Positions 1 to 9,172 of a DNA stretch of 41,941 nt are shown here, one piece after another. Position 1 is the stretch's first letter. Every line of letters begins with the position of its first letter. A program made the position numbers and the translations under genes. The notes below the pieces were generated by a model. That model saw only the letters and a list, made by a program, of their open reading frames with translations, was not told the origin of the DNA and did no database searches. The stretch is from Cobetia crustatorum (GTDB taxonomy: Bacteria > Pseudomonadota > Gammaproteobacteria > Pseudomonadales > Halomonadaceae): assembly GCF_000591415.1 (NCBI RefSeq), contig NZ_JEMF01000038.1, positions 1 through 41,941 on the forward strand, given 5' to 3'.

Positions 1-53
1 TGAATGACCTGATGATGAGTCGAGTGGATTACGACATCAGCGCAAGACTGAAA

Positions 54-91
54 ACACAAGCGGCCCCACCGGTACCGGTGGGCGCTTGTGT
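54..91 (-). terminator. Intrinsic terminator of the CDF transporter gene
   Basis: An inverted repeat pairs ACACAAGCG...CCCACCG with CGGTGGG...CGCTTGTGT around a GTAC loop, with a two-base bulge. On the minus strand it is followed by TTTT (50-54), and it lies just past the stop of the gene at 105-914. Confidence 0.8.
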
Positions 92-104
92 CAGCGTACG
101 AGGT

Positions 105-914
105 TCAATCACAGCGCTTGCTTGAGCAGCATCCTGAAGCAGGTGCTGTTTCAGTCGGAGCAGGCTTGGGAGAGCAGCAGCTGCCACCTGACTTGATGGC
201 TTGCGTTTCGACGTCTTCAGTCGTCATTCCTCCTGTCACCGCTGTCGTACAGGCCGCAGGAGCCGCCGAATCTATAGCCGCGGTACCTTGTGTTCCCTGT
301 TTCGCGGCGCGCATTTCAAGGCGTGCATCTCCCATGACTTGCCAGGCTGATTGCAGGAACAGGGCGGCAATAGCTGCGCCCAGCAATACGTCCGGCCAGC
401 GTGACCCTGTCCAGCCGACGAGGATGGCAGCCACGAAGACGGCGGCATTGGCCATGATGTCATTGCGTGAGCACAACCAGGTGGAGCGCATGTTCAGGTC
501 ATCTGACTTGAAGCGCCACAGCATCGCGAAGCAGGCTAGATTGACTGCCAGCGCCAATAACGCGAAGGCCCCCATGCCGTGTGCCGCTGGCGCTACGCCA
601 TTGAATGCCTGGAAGCCAGCCTCGACCAGCACGATGGCGCCGAGGGCCAACATCATCACGCCTTTGACCATTGCACTCATCGCTCGAGCGCGCAGGCTAC
701 GGTGAAGCACGTACAGCGTCAGGGCGTAAACGCTGGCGTCGCCGAACATGTCCAGTGAATCCCCGAGCAGTGCGGTAGACCCCAGCCACCAAGCGGCGGT
801 GAATTCGACGAAGAACATGCTGGCGTTCAGTATCAGCAATATCTTCAACACTTTTGCCTGTGATGCGCGCAACTGCATCAACTCACTCGTCTTGCTTTCG
901 CAACAGCTTTTCAT
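105..914 (-). CDS. Cation transporter, CDF (cation diffusion facilitator) family, cysteine-rich termini
   Basis: This 269-residue membrane protein probably exports a divalent heavy metal (Zn, Cd, Co or Pb class) across the inner membrane in exchange for protons. About six hydrophobic segments span residues 20-195. The first metal-site helix carries D52, D55 and D59 (GDSLDMFGDAS), and the later one carries C148 and N151-D152 where canonical CDFs usually have HxxxD. The N-terminus has CC at 4-5. The tail, in place of the usual cytoplasmic ferredoxin-like domain, ends in CC pairs at 246-247 and 262-263 and a final C268. The start at 914 has an AAGGGAGG ribosome site about 12 bases upstream. The gene is divergent from a MerR-type regulator and has a MerR-type promoter, so metal induction is inferred. 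Family is confident; the metal is not known. Confidence 0.85.
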   Translation of the reverse strand: MKSCCESKTSELMQLRASQAKVLKILLILNASMFFVEFTAAWWLGSTALLGDSLDMFGDASVYALTLYVLHRSLRARAMSAMVKGVMMLALGAIVLVEAGFQAFNGVAPAAHGMGAFALLALAVNLACFAMLWRFKSDDLNMRSTWLCSRNDIMANAAVFVAAILVGWTGSRWPDVLLGAAIAALFLQSAWQVMGDARLEMRAAKQGTQGTAAIDSAAPAACTTAVTGGMTTEDVETQAIKSGGSCCSPKPAPTETAPASGCCSSKRCD

Positions 915-946
915 ATGGCGACTTGGCCTCCCTTCATGATGCTGTC

Positions 947-977
947 AGCATGAGGGTTATAGTGACTATAAGGTCAA
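947..977 (-). promoter_or_regulatory. MerR-type promoter/operator for the CDF gene
   Basis: On the minus strand TTGACC (972-977) is separated by 19 bases from a weak -10, CATGCT (947-952). The spacer holds a perfect 13-base palindrome, TATAGTGACTATA (958-970). A stretched 19-base spacer with a central dyad is the hallmark of promoters untwisted by MerR-family activators. The regulator gene starts 17 bases beyond the -35 in the other direction, so the same site probably also controls it. Confidence 0.8.
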
Positions 978-993
978 GTGCTGAGGGGGAGAA

Positions 994-1440
994 ATGACAG
1001 CGACAGAGTCTGAGGGGCTAGCATCAAAAGGTGCGAATGAATGGATGAGCATCGGTCAGCTGGCGGCGGCGTCCGATGTGCAGGCGGTGACGATTCGTTA
1101 TTATGAGAAGCAGGGGCTATTGGATCCCGCACATCGTAGTGCCAATGGGTATCGCGAATATGGTCGTGCGCAATTGAAGCGCTTGACCTTCATTCGTCGC
1201 TGTCGGCGGTTGGGCTTCGCGCTGGATGATATTCGCGTCATGCTGGGACTCGCCGACCAGCACGCCTTGCCCTGCGATCAGGTCGATGAGCGAATCGAGG
1301 CACAACTAGCGCAAGTGCGCGAGCGACAGCGAGATCTGGCAGCCATGGAGCAGGAACTGGTGCGTCTCACGTCTTGTTGTGCTGGCGGTGTGATCGCCCA
1401 GTGCCGGATTGTTGAAGCACTATCACAGACTACCGAGTAG
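994..1440 (+). CDS. MerR-family heavy-metal-responsive transcriptional regulator (CadR/PbrR-like)
   Basis: A 148-residue dimeric DNA-binding regulator. The winged helix spans about residues 18-85 (SIGQLAAAS, then VTIRYYEKQGLL, a typical MerR recognition region). A long dimerisation helix follows. The metal-binding cysteines are C94 (in LPCDQV) at the start of that helix, and C128, C129 and C137 in a C-terminal loop. This arrangement matches the CadR/PbrR/ZntR branch, which senses Cd, Pb or Zn. A GAGGGGGA ribosome site lies just ahead of the ATG at 994. The gene is divergent from the CDF transporter with the dyad promoter between them, making the transporter its obvious target. The N-terminal 17 residues precede the usual domain start; M18 is an alternative but has no better ribosome site. 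Confidence 0.9.
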   Translation: MTATESEGLASKGANEWMSIGQLAAASDVQAVTIRYYEKQGLLDPAHRSANGYREYGRAQLKRLTFIRRCRRLGFALDDIRVMLGLADQHALPCDQVDERIEAQLAQVRERQRDLAAMEQELVRLTSCCAGGVIAQCRIVEALSQTTE

Positions 1441-1497
1441 GACGCGTGATCCATTGAGTCGGGGCTATCACCTCTGTTGCCCAGCCTCGCCAGCCGC

Positions 1498-1503
1498 TAC
1501 AAT
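1498..1503 (+). promoter_or_regulatory. Probable -10 element for prfC
   Basis: TACAAT followed by a GC-rich discriminator lies 80 bases upstream of the prfC start. A poor -35 candidate, TTGCCC at 1477-1482, is only 15 bases away, so the promoter is supported mainly by its -10. Confidence 0.35.
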
Positions 1504-1583
1504 GCGCGCCATTCGTTTTGTTCTGCTATTCACCACACAGTGTGCACGGCGTGCTTTCACGTCGAGCCGGATACCTTTCAGCC

Positions 1584-3173
1584 ATGTCAGATTCCCAGAT
1601 TGCCCAGGCGGCCGACATTCGCCGTACGTTTGCTATCATTTCTCACCCGGATGCCGGTAAAACCACCATCACCGAAAAGTTGCTGCTGTTCGGGAATGCC
1701 ATTCAGATGGCAGGCTCGGTCAAGAGCAAGCGTGCTGATCGCCATGCGACGTCCGATTGGATGAAGATGGAGCAGGAGCGCGGTATCTCCGTGACGACCT
1801 CCGTCATGCAGTTTCCCTACAAGGGACGCATGGTCAATCTACTGGATACGCCAGGGCACGAGGATTTCTCGGAAGATACCTACCGTACGCTGACAGCGGT
1901 AGATTCGGCGCTGATGGTCATCGATGGCGCGAAGGGTGTCGAGGAGCGTACCGTCAAGTTGATGGAAGTCTGTCGTTTGCGTACCACGCCGATTCTGACC
2001 TTCATCAACAAGATGGACCGTGAAACTCGTGACCCGGTTGAAGTGATGGATGAAGTCGAGACGGTACTGAACATTCAGTGTGCGCCGATGACATGGCCGA
2101 TCGGTGTCGGTAAAGGTTTCAAAGGTGTTTACCACTTTTACACCGACGAGATTCATCTTTATAAGCAGGGACAGGGTAGCCGCATTCCTGATGATGTTCG
2201 CATCAAGGGGCTTGATAGTCCGGAGGCTATTGAGGTGCTGGGCGAAGACCTCGTTGAAGAGCTGAGCATGGAAGTCGAGCTCGTGCGTGGTGCCTCCCAT
2301 GAATTTGATCTCGCCGCCTATCGTCGCGGTGAATTAACACCGGTCTACTTCGGTACCGCCATGGGTAACTTCGGCGTGCGCGAGATGCTTGACGGTTTCG
2401 TTGAGTACGCGCCGCCGCCTCAGCCGCGTGATACCGATACCCGCGAAGTCACGGCTCATGATGAACGTTTCACCGGCTTCGTGTTCAAGATTCAGGCGAA
2501 TATGGATCCCAAGCACCGTGACCGTGTAGCGTTTTTGCGTGTTTGCTCAGGAAAGTACGAGAAGAACATGAAAATGCGTCATGTGCGCATCAACAAGGAC
2601 GTCAAGATTCCTGATGCTCTGACCTTCATGGCGGCTGATCGTTCTCACGTGGAAGAGGCATGGCCGGGTGACATCATCGGTCTGCACAATCACGGTACCA
2701 TCCAGATCGGTGATACCTTCACCATCGGTGAGGACATGCGCTTCACTGGCATTCCGCACTTCGCACCGGAACTCTTCAAGCGCGTGCGCCTGAAAGACCC
2801 GCTGAAGATGAAGGCCTTGCAGAAAGGTCTCCAGCAGCTCTCCGAAGAGGGCGCGACTCAGGTCTTCCAGCCCTTCGACAACAACGATCTGATTGTGGGT
2901 GCCGTCGGTACCCTGCAGTTCGATGTGGTCGCGCATCGCCTGAAGGAAGAGTATAAGGTCGAGTGCATGTATGAAGCGGTCAATGTAAAAACGGCGCGCT
3001 GGATTTACTGTGACGACATCAAAATGCTTGAAGACTTCAAGCGTAAGGCCAGTACCAACCTTGCCTATGATGGTGGTGGTTGCTTGACCTACATCGCACC
3101 AACTCGCGTCAATCTTCAATTGACGCAGGAGCGTTGGCCGGATATCACCTTCCTTGCAACACGCGAGCACTGA
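1584..3173 (+). CDS. prfC: Peptide chain release factor 3
   Basis: RF3 is a translational GTPase that recycles RF1 and RF2 from the ribosome after peptide release. The ATG at 1584 ([16 protein letters not shown]) gives 529 residues, the same length as the E. coli protein; the frame is open further upstream, but that part does not look like RF3. The GTPase motifs are present: G1 SHPDAGKTT near residue 20, switch [17 protein letters not shown] near residue 90 and G4 NKMD near residue 144. EF-Tu-like beta-barrel domains II and III follow. The gene appears monocistronic, with a strong terminator straight after it and its own weak promoter upstream. Confidence 0.97.
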   Translation: MSDSQIAQAADIRRTFAIISHPDAGKTTITEKLLLFGNAIQMAGSVKSKRADRHATSDWMKMEQERGISVTTSVMQFPYKGRMVNLLDTPGHEDFSEDTYRTLTAVDSALMVIDGAKGVEERTVKLMEVCRLRTTPILTFINKMDRETRDPVEVMDEVETVLNIQCAPMTWPIGVGKGFKGVYHFYTDEIHLYKQGQGSRIPDDVRIKGLDSPEAIEVLGEDLVEELSMEVELVRGASHEFDLAAYRRGELTPVYFGTAMGNFGVREMLDGFVEYAPPPQPRDTDTREVTAHDERFTGFVFKIQANMDPKHRDRVAFLRVCSGKYEKNMKMRHVRINKDVKIPDALTFMAADRSHVEEAWPGDIIGLHNHGTIQIGDTFTIGEDMRFTGIPHFAPELFKRVRLKDPLKMKALQKGLQQLSEEGATQVFQPFDNNDLIVGAVGTLQFDVVAHRLKEEYKVECMYEAVNVKTARWIYCDDIKMLEDFKRKASTNLAYDGGGCLTYIAPTRVNLQLTQERWPDITFLATREH

Positions 3174-3189
3174 TTACACTGCCAGTCGC

Positions 3190-3230
3190 TAACAAAAAAC
3201 GCCACCCAATAAGGGTGGCGTTTTTTGTTA
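3190..3230. terminator. Strong bidirectional intrinsic terminator after prfC
   Basis: A nearly perfect hairpin: TAACAAAAAACGCCACCC, a four-base loop, then GGGTGGCGTTTTTTGTTA. It has an A tract on one side and a T tract on the other. Confidence 0.95.
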
Positions 3231-3402
3231 CGCACCTTTCTGTCATCAAGCGTTAAATCTCCCAACCTTGCGCAGCTCTGTCTATCCTCATAATTCCCGC
3301 GTGATGCCAACGTAAGCGGACCAGTACGTTGTCGGATGTGGGATAAGTGCCAGATGGGTTCAGGTGCTGTGATAATAACGATACGAGCAAGGGAGTCAGG
3401 CA

Positions 3403-3885
3403 ATGGCCGGTTTCATGAAGGAATTCCGCGATTTCGCGGTCAAGGGTAATGTTGTCGATATGGCGGTGGGTATCATCATCGGGGGTGCCTTTACCCTGAT
3501 CGTCAAAAGCCTTGTGGGTGACCTGCTCAACCCCTTGATCGGCTTACTGATTGGCGGTGTGGACTTCGCCAACTTCTTTGTCGTACTCAAGGACGGTGCA
3601 GCAGCAGGGCCTTACGCCAGTCTCGAAGCGGCCAAGGAAGCTGGTGCAGTCACATTGAATTACGGCCTGTTCATCAATGCCATCATCAGTTTTGCACTGG
3701 TGGCCATGGCGGTATTTTTTCTGATTCGTCAGATCAACAAGCTCAAGAAGGAAGCTGAGGCAGAGCCTGAAGAGATCACTGACAAGGATTGCCCTTACTG
3801 TCTCTCCAAGGTACCACTTGCCGCCACGCGCTGTGGTCATTGCACCTCGGAGATTGAGTCTCTGGCACCTGCCACAGCTGCCTGA
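3403..3885 (+). CDS. mscL: Large-conductance mechanosensitive channel MscL with C-terminal zinc ribbon
   Basis: MscL is an inner-membrane pentameric channel that opens under membrane tension and releases solutes during hypo-osmotic shock. This 160-residue protein has the standard amphipathic N-terminus ([20 protein letters not shown]), TM1 at about 17-50 with the small-residue pore lining, a periplasmic loop and TM2 at about 88-109. The charged cytoplasmic helix KLKKEAEAE follows. E. coli MscL is about 136 residues; the extra tail here carries two CxxC knuckles, C130/C133 and C144/C147, predicted to bind zinc. The start is set by AGGGAG eight bases before the ATG. The gene stands alone between terminators. 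Such tails occur in other MscL proteins as far as I recall. Confidence 0.96.
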   Translation: MAGFMKEFRDFAVKGNVVDMAVGIIIGGAFTLIVKSLVGDLLNPLIGLLIGGVDFANFFVVLKDGAAAGPYASLEAAKEAGAVTLNYGLFINAIISFALVAMAVFFLIRQINKLKKEAEAEPEEITDKDCPYCLSKVPLAATRCGHCTSEIESLAPATAA

Positions 3886-3977
3886 TCGAGAATTTACGTC
3901 CTGATGTCGTGTCACGACATTATCTTGGCAAAAGGATATTTCCTTATTTGATGCAGCAATTTTCCCAAGTGGTACTG

Positions 3978-4012
3978 CACTAAAAATCGGCCCTGGTGGT
4001 CGATTTTTAGTG
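3978..4012. terminator. Intrinsic terminator between mscL and the tatD-family gene
   Basis: A perfect 12-bp stem, CACTAAAAATCG paired with CGATTTTTAGTG, encloses an 11-base loop. An A-rich arm and a T-rich arm allow function in either direction. Confidence 0.75.
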
Positions 4013-4087
4013 TGGATACTACGTCGGTTCGTGACCTTGCACATGCGGTGCTTCATCATGTCCGAGATAGTTGCCTCGGGGAAACTC

Positions 4088-4851
4088 ATGTTGATAGATA
4101 GTCACTGCCACCTGGATTTCAGCGTCTTTGATGGCGATCGAGCACAGGTACTCACACGTGCGATCACCGCCGGTGTTGCTGCCTATGTCGTGCCTGCGAC
4201 GACTGCAGCAAGTTTTGAGAAGGTACTGACGTTGTCGCGGGAGAGCATTCAGGTGTATGCCGCATTAGGACTTCATCCCTATTTCATGTCTGAACATGAT
4301 GATGAGGCGCTGACAGCGCTCCGCAATGCACTGAATAACACTCCAGGTGTAGTGGCAGTAGGCGAATGCGGATTTGACGCACGCTTGCCCGATCCCCAGC
4401 GACAATGGCAACTGTTTGATGCGCAGTTGGCGCTCGCCAGAGAGTTCTCGTTACCAGTTATCGTGCACTGTGTGCGTGCCAATGATCAGGTCGCCAAGCA
4501 CCTTCGTGAGGCTTGCCTGCCACGTGGTGGCATCATCCATGCCTTTGCTGGGAGCGAGGTGCAGGCGGAACGCTTTCTAGCGCTGGGTTTTGTTCTCGGG
4601 TTAGGCGGCAGTGTGACGTATTCCCGCGCACAGAAATTGCGTCATGTCGTGTCTCGATTACCGGATGAGGGGTTTATCCTCGAGACGGATAGTCCGGACA
4701 TGCCATTGAGCGGTTACCAGGCCAACGAAACGAGCCCGTGAGAGTGAAGCAGGTAGCGGAGGTGGTGGCTGAACTGCGTGCGACCTCTGTGCAGCATATC
4801 GGGGAGTTAACCACGGCAAATGTTCGACGTGTTCTTCAACTGAACGTCTGA
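4088..4851 (+). pseudogene. TatD-family metal-dependent hydrolase (YjjV-like), frameshifted
   Basis: TatD-family proteins are TIM-barrel metal hydrolases, several with DNase activity. The start at 4088 has GGGGAA six bases upstream and gives MLIDSHCHLDF, the usual N-terminus. Metal ligands are visible in SHCHLD, GECGFD, IVHC, IIHAF and ETDSPDMPL. The frame then stops at 4739-4741. From about 4720 the -1 frame continues the family sequence: GQRNEP, then VKQVAEVVAELR, ending at TGA 4849-4851. One missing G in the run at 4720-4721 (CAGGCC for CAGGGCC) explains everything. The last helix of the barrel is therefore lost in the literal sequence. It may be a true mutation or a sequencing error; the intact remainder suggests it is recent. 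Confidence 0.85.
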
Positions 4852-4925
4852 TCTAGACTGAACATGGTGGCTAGGTATATTCATGCCACATTGGCTCAGG
4901 AGGTCGCGTAATCATCGGTAAATCA

Positions 4926-7757
4926 ATGTCTCGTTCTCCAGTGTCCGATCAAGCCTCGCGTGAGCAAGCTCATGAGGCGTTTTCTGCTTTTGATAATGAA
5001 ACTGTCTCGGACAATCCTCGCTATCGTTTTCTGCTGATTCCCATACTGCTCATTGCGTTGATCTTGGTTAGCGGTTGGTTGACCGTTAGTCAGATAAACC
5101 AAATACGTGATAATGATCGCCAATCTGCAGCGCAACGCCTGACGTTATGGATGAATGCTGAACAGCGCATGCTGGGCGGTCAGTTACGTGAGAATGCTTA
5201 TTGGGAGGAAGCTGTCGAAGAAATGCTGCGCAAGCCTACCCCCGATAACGCTTGGCTCGACTATATGTACGGGGCTGAGTTTGCGACGAACACCGGCATT
5301 CACCTGATAGGTGTCGTGCGTGGAAATGGTCGGGTAGCAGCGTGGGGCGAGCATGTTGCTGCATCGGAGCAATGGTTGGGCGAGCAACCGGAAGGCTGGC
5401 GGCGAGCGCTTTCTCCCTTGTTGGTGAAGTCTTGGAATACACCAACGGTGCCACAGATCACTTGGGTACGCGTCGCAGGGCAGCCCTGGTTAGTCGGTGT
5501 TCAAGGCCTTTATGCTGATGAAGAGGCGTTGCCATCACGTGATCAGCAAGGGTTGCTGATCTTTGGCATTCCGATGACGGCGGCAGTGTTAAGCGAGCAG
5601 GCAGCAGTCCTTGGTTTGAATGGACTGGAGATAGTCAGCAATAAGCTTTCAGAGCCAATCGCGACTGAGCGGACCTGTGTGCTATTGCCACAGGCGCTAG
5701 TGCACGCTGGCCTGCGCAACAGTATTCGTGCCTGCTGGAAAGATGAAAGTCGTGGTGCAGAGCTGCTGTTAAGTCTTGGAGCACCGTTTGGCGCGTTGCT
5801 GCTGGTCATTCTGCTGGCTGTCATCGGGGCATGCTGCATGATCTGGCGTGACCATATCCGTCGCAAGATAAGTCGTGGCAAAGAAGTGCAGTGTGCTGTT
5901 CAACTCGATTTGCATCACCAGTTCAACGAACAGTTTCTGACAGTGCCTTATGAGACACACAATCAGGAACATGCCAAGGCGATACTTTCACAGTACCTGC
6001 GCCGCGTGCGCGAAATGGCAGGTGCAGAAGTCATCATTTACCGGCGAGAGGTGGGGAATCCGAGCGCAGGTTATCTGATTCTGCAAAGCCGCGATGAGCG
6101 CGAATGGTTGAGTGAGGCATCATTGAAGCGTGATCCACTCTGGCGCCTGCCAGTGGGTCCGATCCGCATCAATAGTTCTGAGCCACAATCCGCAGGCGTT
6201 GAGAATCGTGCATTGCAGCTCTGTCAGCGATTGGGCGCCAGCCAACTGCTGGGTTATTCGATATCTCCGCACCCAGGCCGGAGTGAGCTGTTGTTGATTG
6301 TGAGCCGTGGCAATGCGCTAGATGAGGTTGCGCTGATGCCCGTGCTGGACAGGACACTGAACACCTTGATCATTCGAGGGCTCGAGCAGGAAAGAATATT
6401 GCTGCAGCATCAATTGCTACAGGAGCGGGAAACGGATGCCGATACTGGCTTGTTGAGCCGTGAAGGCATCCTGCGACTGATCAAGATGCGTATCGATCAG
6501 CTTGGGTCTGTATCGCCGATGGATGGCTTTGTGCTGATGGCCCTTCGGATCGGTGGGCTTCAGGAGCTTTACGAGCACGAAGGTGCAAGCTTGGGGAATC
6601 ATCAGCTGGAGTTGGTGCAGAAACGTATTGCACCGTTACTTGGCAATGCAGGGCATGTGGCGCGCCTGGAAACAGACCGGCTATTGATCATGGTTCAGCG
6701 CCGATTGCTCGAAGCGACGTGTGGCGGTATCAGCGGCTGGTTAGATAGTCTGCTCGGGGCAGTTCGCCATAAGGTCACGCTGGATAATGAGGTGATCTAC
6801 CTGCAGGCCAGCCTTGGTATCAGCCGTTATCCCGAGGATGGTCAGCAGATGGATGCGTTGGTGTATCGCAGTGAGCGTGCGTTACATGACACCTTGCAAC
6901 TCAAACGAGAGTGGCACTTCTTCGATGAGGCTGCCGAGCGTGAGGTGCGTCGTCTGAAGCAGTTGGAAGCCGAGTTTATTGTCGGCCTCAGGGAAGGACA
7001 ATTGCGGCTCCACCTTCAGCCGATCGTGGATGGCCGTGATGGCACACTCATGCTATCTGAGGCACTGGTCAGATGGCAGCATCCGGATCATGGCCTGATG
7101 GGGTCGGCGGACTTCATGGCGATTGTCGAATCGGCCAGGCTCGATGTTGCACTGGGTCGCTGGGTGCTCAAGGAAAGTATTGCAACCTTGATCAGAGTGC
7201 ATGAAGCCGGTCATGAGCTGAATTTGAGTGTCAATGTAACCGTACGGCATATGATGGATAAGCGCTTCTTGTCTGATCTTGATGGACTATTCCGCTATCC
7301 TGGGCTCTGTCAGCAACTGACATTGGAGCTGGTCGAAAGCCAGCTGCCGGACGATATTCAGACACTGGCGATACTGTTCCAGAAAATACGCGCTCATGGT
7401 GTGGCATTGGCGTTGGATGATTTTGGTACCGGCTATTCATCGCTGTCCCAGCTGCAGCGGTTACCCTTCGATAAGCTCAAGATTGATCGACAATTCGTGA
7501 CGGGATTGGGCGAAGGCTCAAGCCAAGGGCAGGCGATGATTGATGCCATGCTGGGGCTAGCGGAAGCCTTTCAGTTATCGGTGGTGGCAGAGGGGATTGA
7601 AACCCCCAAGGAGCGCGCGGCCCTGATTGCTCATGGATGCACGCTGCATCAAGGCTATCTTTATTCTCGACCACTGCCGGCGCAGGAGCTCATTGACCAT
7701 CTGATGGCGGGTGACCATTGGTTACCGGCAGACCTGCAGGGAATCGATAACTCCTGA
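4926..7757 (+). CDS. Membrane-bound cyclic-di-GMP phosphodiesterase: periplasmic sensor, degenerate GGDEF, EAL
   Basis: A 943-residue signalling protein predicted to hydrolyse c-di-GMP. TM1 is at about 34-56, a periplasmic sensory region at 57-280 (CHASE4-like in size, not proven), TM2 at about 282-305, then a cytoplasmic region to about 490. A GGDEF-like domain follows at about 500-670; its signature is degenerate (RLETDRLLI where RxGGDEF belongs), so no cyclase activity is expected. The EAL domain, about 690-935, looks catalytically complete: EALVRW at 712, VNVT, ELVES, DDFGTGYSS, KIDRQF, AEGIE and the final QGYLYSRPLP. The gene is followed by a terminator and looks monocistronic. Output would be a lowered c-di-GMP level, favouring motility over biofilm. 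Confidence 0.92.
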   Translation: MSRSPVSDQASREQAHEAFSAFDNETVSDNPRYRFLLIPILLIALILVSGWLTVSQINQIRDNDRQSAAQRLTLWMNAEQRMLGGQLRENAYWEEAVEEMLRKPTPDNAWLDYMYGAEFATNTGIHLIGVVRGNGRVAAWGEHVAASEQWLGEQPEGWRRALSPLLVKSWNTPTVPQITWVRVAGQPWLVGVQGLYADEEALPSRDQQGLLIFGIPMTAAVLSEQAAVLGLNGLEIVSNKLSEPIATERTCVLLPQALVHAGLRNSIRACWKDESRGAELLLSLGAPFGALLLVILLAVIGACCMIWRDHIRRKISRGKEVQCAVQLDLHHQFNEQFLTVPYETHNQEHAKAILSQYLRRVREMAGAEVIIYRREVGNPSAGYLILQSRDEREWLSEASLKRDPLWRLPVGPIRINSSEPQSAGVENRALQLCQRLGASQLLGYSISPHPGRSELLLIVSRGNALDEVALMPVLDRTLNTLIIRGLEQERILLQHQLLQERETDADTGLLSREGILRLIKMRIDQLGSVSPMDGFVLMALRIGGLQELYEHEGASLGNHQLELVQKRIAPLLGNAGHVARLETDRLLIMVQRRLLEATCGGISGWLDSLLGAVRHKVTLDNEVIYLQASLGISRYPEDGQQMDALVYRSERALHDTLQLKREWHFFDEAAEREVRRLKQLEAEFIVGLREGQLRLHLQPIVDGRDGTLMLSEALVRWQHPDHGLMGSADFMAIVESARLDVALGRWVLKESIATLIRVHEAGHELNLSVNVTVRHMMDKRFLSDLDGLFRYPGLCQQLTLELVESQLPDDIQTLAILFQKIRAHGVALALDDFGTGYSSLSQLQRLPFDKLKIDRQFVTGLGEGSSQGQAMIDAMLGLAEAFQLSVVAEGIETPKERAALIAHGCTLHQGYLYSRPLPAQELIDHLMAGDHWLPADLQGIDNS

Positions 7758-7799
7758 CAGGTAAAAGGCGCCCATCCCAGACGCTTCACGACATGTACC

Positions 7800-7835
7800 A
7801 ATGCCCCCGTTCGAGAGATCACGAGCGGGGGCATT
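7800..7835. terminator. Bidirectional terminator between the EAL gene and ygfZ
   Basis: A 14-bp stem pairs AATGCCCCCGTTCG with CGAGCGGGGGCATT around an eight-base loop. It sits between the 3' ends of two convergent genes. Confidence 0.85.
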
Positions 7836-7896
7836 GTCATTTTGCCAGAAGCTTTCTGAAAAGGTTTTGGGAGAAATAGAAAGAGGAAGCGTGACT

Positions 7897-8943
7897 TCAG
7901 TCCTTGAGGCGCTCCGGATCGCGTCGCTCAACACTGTAGGGAAGTGCTGCGTGCGCTAGCGTCTGCTGGGTCTCAAGCTTCAGGATGGCGTCTTCATCAC
8001 GCAAGCTGACGACAGCCAGTATTTCCAGCGTGCCGTCGGGTGCATGGGCGGCGGTCATTACTGCGCCCAATGATTTGTTATTGCTATCCAGCACCTTGGT
8101 GCCAGGGGAGGGGAGTGCCATGTCTTGGTGACTGATCAAGCGCATCAGGCGCTTCTTTACCTGGCCACGGAAATGCGCACGTGCCACCACTTCCTGCCCA
8201 GTATAACAGCCCTTCTTGAAACTGATGGCAGCCAGCGCCTCAAGATTAAGCATCTGAGGAAGCCAGCTATCCGTTTGTGTCGCCGTAACCCATTGTAGCC
8301 CTGCGCGGATATCCCCTAGCGTCCAGCTTCTGCCATCGGCAGGCGTGACTCCAGCCTCAAGTAGATAATGCATGGCCTCAATCATCTGTGCCTCTTGAGC
8401 GATCAATACACCGCGTGGCTCAGCTTGTGCTGGCTGGCGAGCCAATACGGCATTACCTGCAGCCAGCATGGCAAAATCGTGCGTCGGCAGCGGCTGATCA
8501 CTCTCAAGGAATCTGGCCGCCGCTGTCAGTGAGTCCTGGCCGCTGAGCCCGATGACTTTGAGTGTGTCGGGGATCTCAAGTGTGACTTTGTAGAAGGGGG
8601 CGAACTTCGCAAGGTGAGTCTTGAGCGGTGCTGCGGTCCCTGTGGGCATCAACAGCCAGAGTTGCTCTGGCGTGACACGTAGCAGCTGCGCCATGCCCAT
8701 GATTCGCCCCTTGGGCGTGCAAAAGGCGGTCAGGGGAGCAAGGCTGCCATCGACCAGTGTCAGATGTTGTGATGTCTGGCCTTGGAGGAAGCGCTCGCCA
8801 TCCTTTCCGTTCACCTCAAGTATCTCGAATGTTTCGAGCGGGGCGAGGTAGTGGCTTTCGCACACGGGGGTATCCAGTGCCAGACTGCCATCCTCAGCAG
8901 AGTGATAGCCGTGTTGCTGCATCAAGGTATTGAGCGCATTCAT
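7897..8943 (-). CDS. ygfZ: Folate-binding Fe-S/tRNA-modifying protein YgfZ
   Basis: YgfZ is a glycine-cleavage T-protein (GcvT)-like tetrahydrofolate-binding protein needed for the repair or maturation of some Fe-S enzymes, such as MiaB. The signature KKGCYTGQEVVAR with its essential cysteine is present about two-thirds through, followed by RGQVKKRLMRL. The N-terminal half has the GcvT-like substrate fold (GKDGERFLQGQTSQHL). The start at 8943 (MNALNTLMQQHGY) lies nine bases after AGGA; the in-frame ATG at 8949 is only three bases from it. Length is 348 residues, close to the 326 of E. coli. It is convergent with the EAL gene and divergent from the HMA-like gene. Confidence 0.93.
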   Translation of the reverse strand: MNALNTLMQQHGYHSAEDGSLALDTPVCESHYLAPLETFEILEVNGKDGERFLQGQTSQHLTLVDGSLAPLTAFCTPKGRIMGMAQLLRVTPEQLWLLMPTGTAAPLKTHLAKFAPFYKVTLEIPDTLKVIGLSGQDSLTAAARFLESDQPLPTHDFAMLAAGNAVLARQPAQAEPRGVLIAQEAQMIEAMHYLLEAGVTPADGRSWTLGDIRAGLQWVTATQTDSWLPQMLNLEALAAISFKKGCYTGQEVVARAHFRGQVKKRLMRLISHQDMALPSPGTKVLDSNNKSLGAVMTAAHAPDGTLEILAVVSLRDEDAILKLETQQTLAHAALPYSVERRDPERLKD

Positions 8944-9172
8944 GAACATGCATCCTGTTGCGAGGTATGTGAGGTGTCAGCTTGTCGCCGACGTTCCTGA
9001 TGACGGCATTGTCACGCGCTAGCTGGCGGCTGTCAGCCCCTGTCGTCTCTGAACCCTATATTCTCTCTGTGAGCTTCTCCGCTGGCTCTGCCTCACAAAG
9101 GCAACCGTGCTACTCTTGGCGGCTGCAATGCGCTCCGGCGCGCTCATTTATCTGCATGACAGGAACTACACG

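Noticed and set aside
1-126. End of a plus-strand gene entering from the left edge
   Set aside because: One frame is open for about 40 codons, but it runs through the terminator hairpin and into the CDF gene with no recognisable sequence.
3268-3294. Promoter TTGCGC / CATAAT upstream of mscL
   Set aside because: Spacing of 15 bases and a poor -35 make it too weak to list as a feature.
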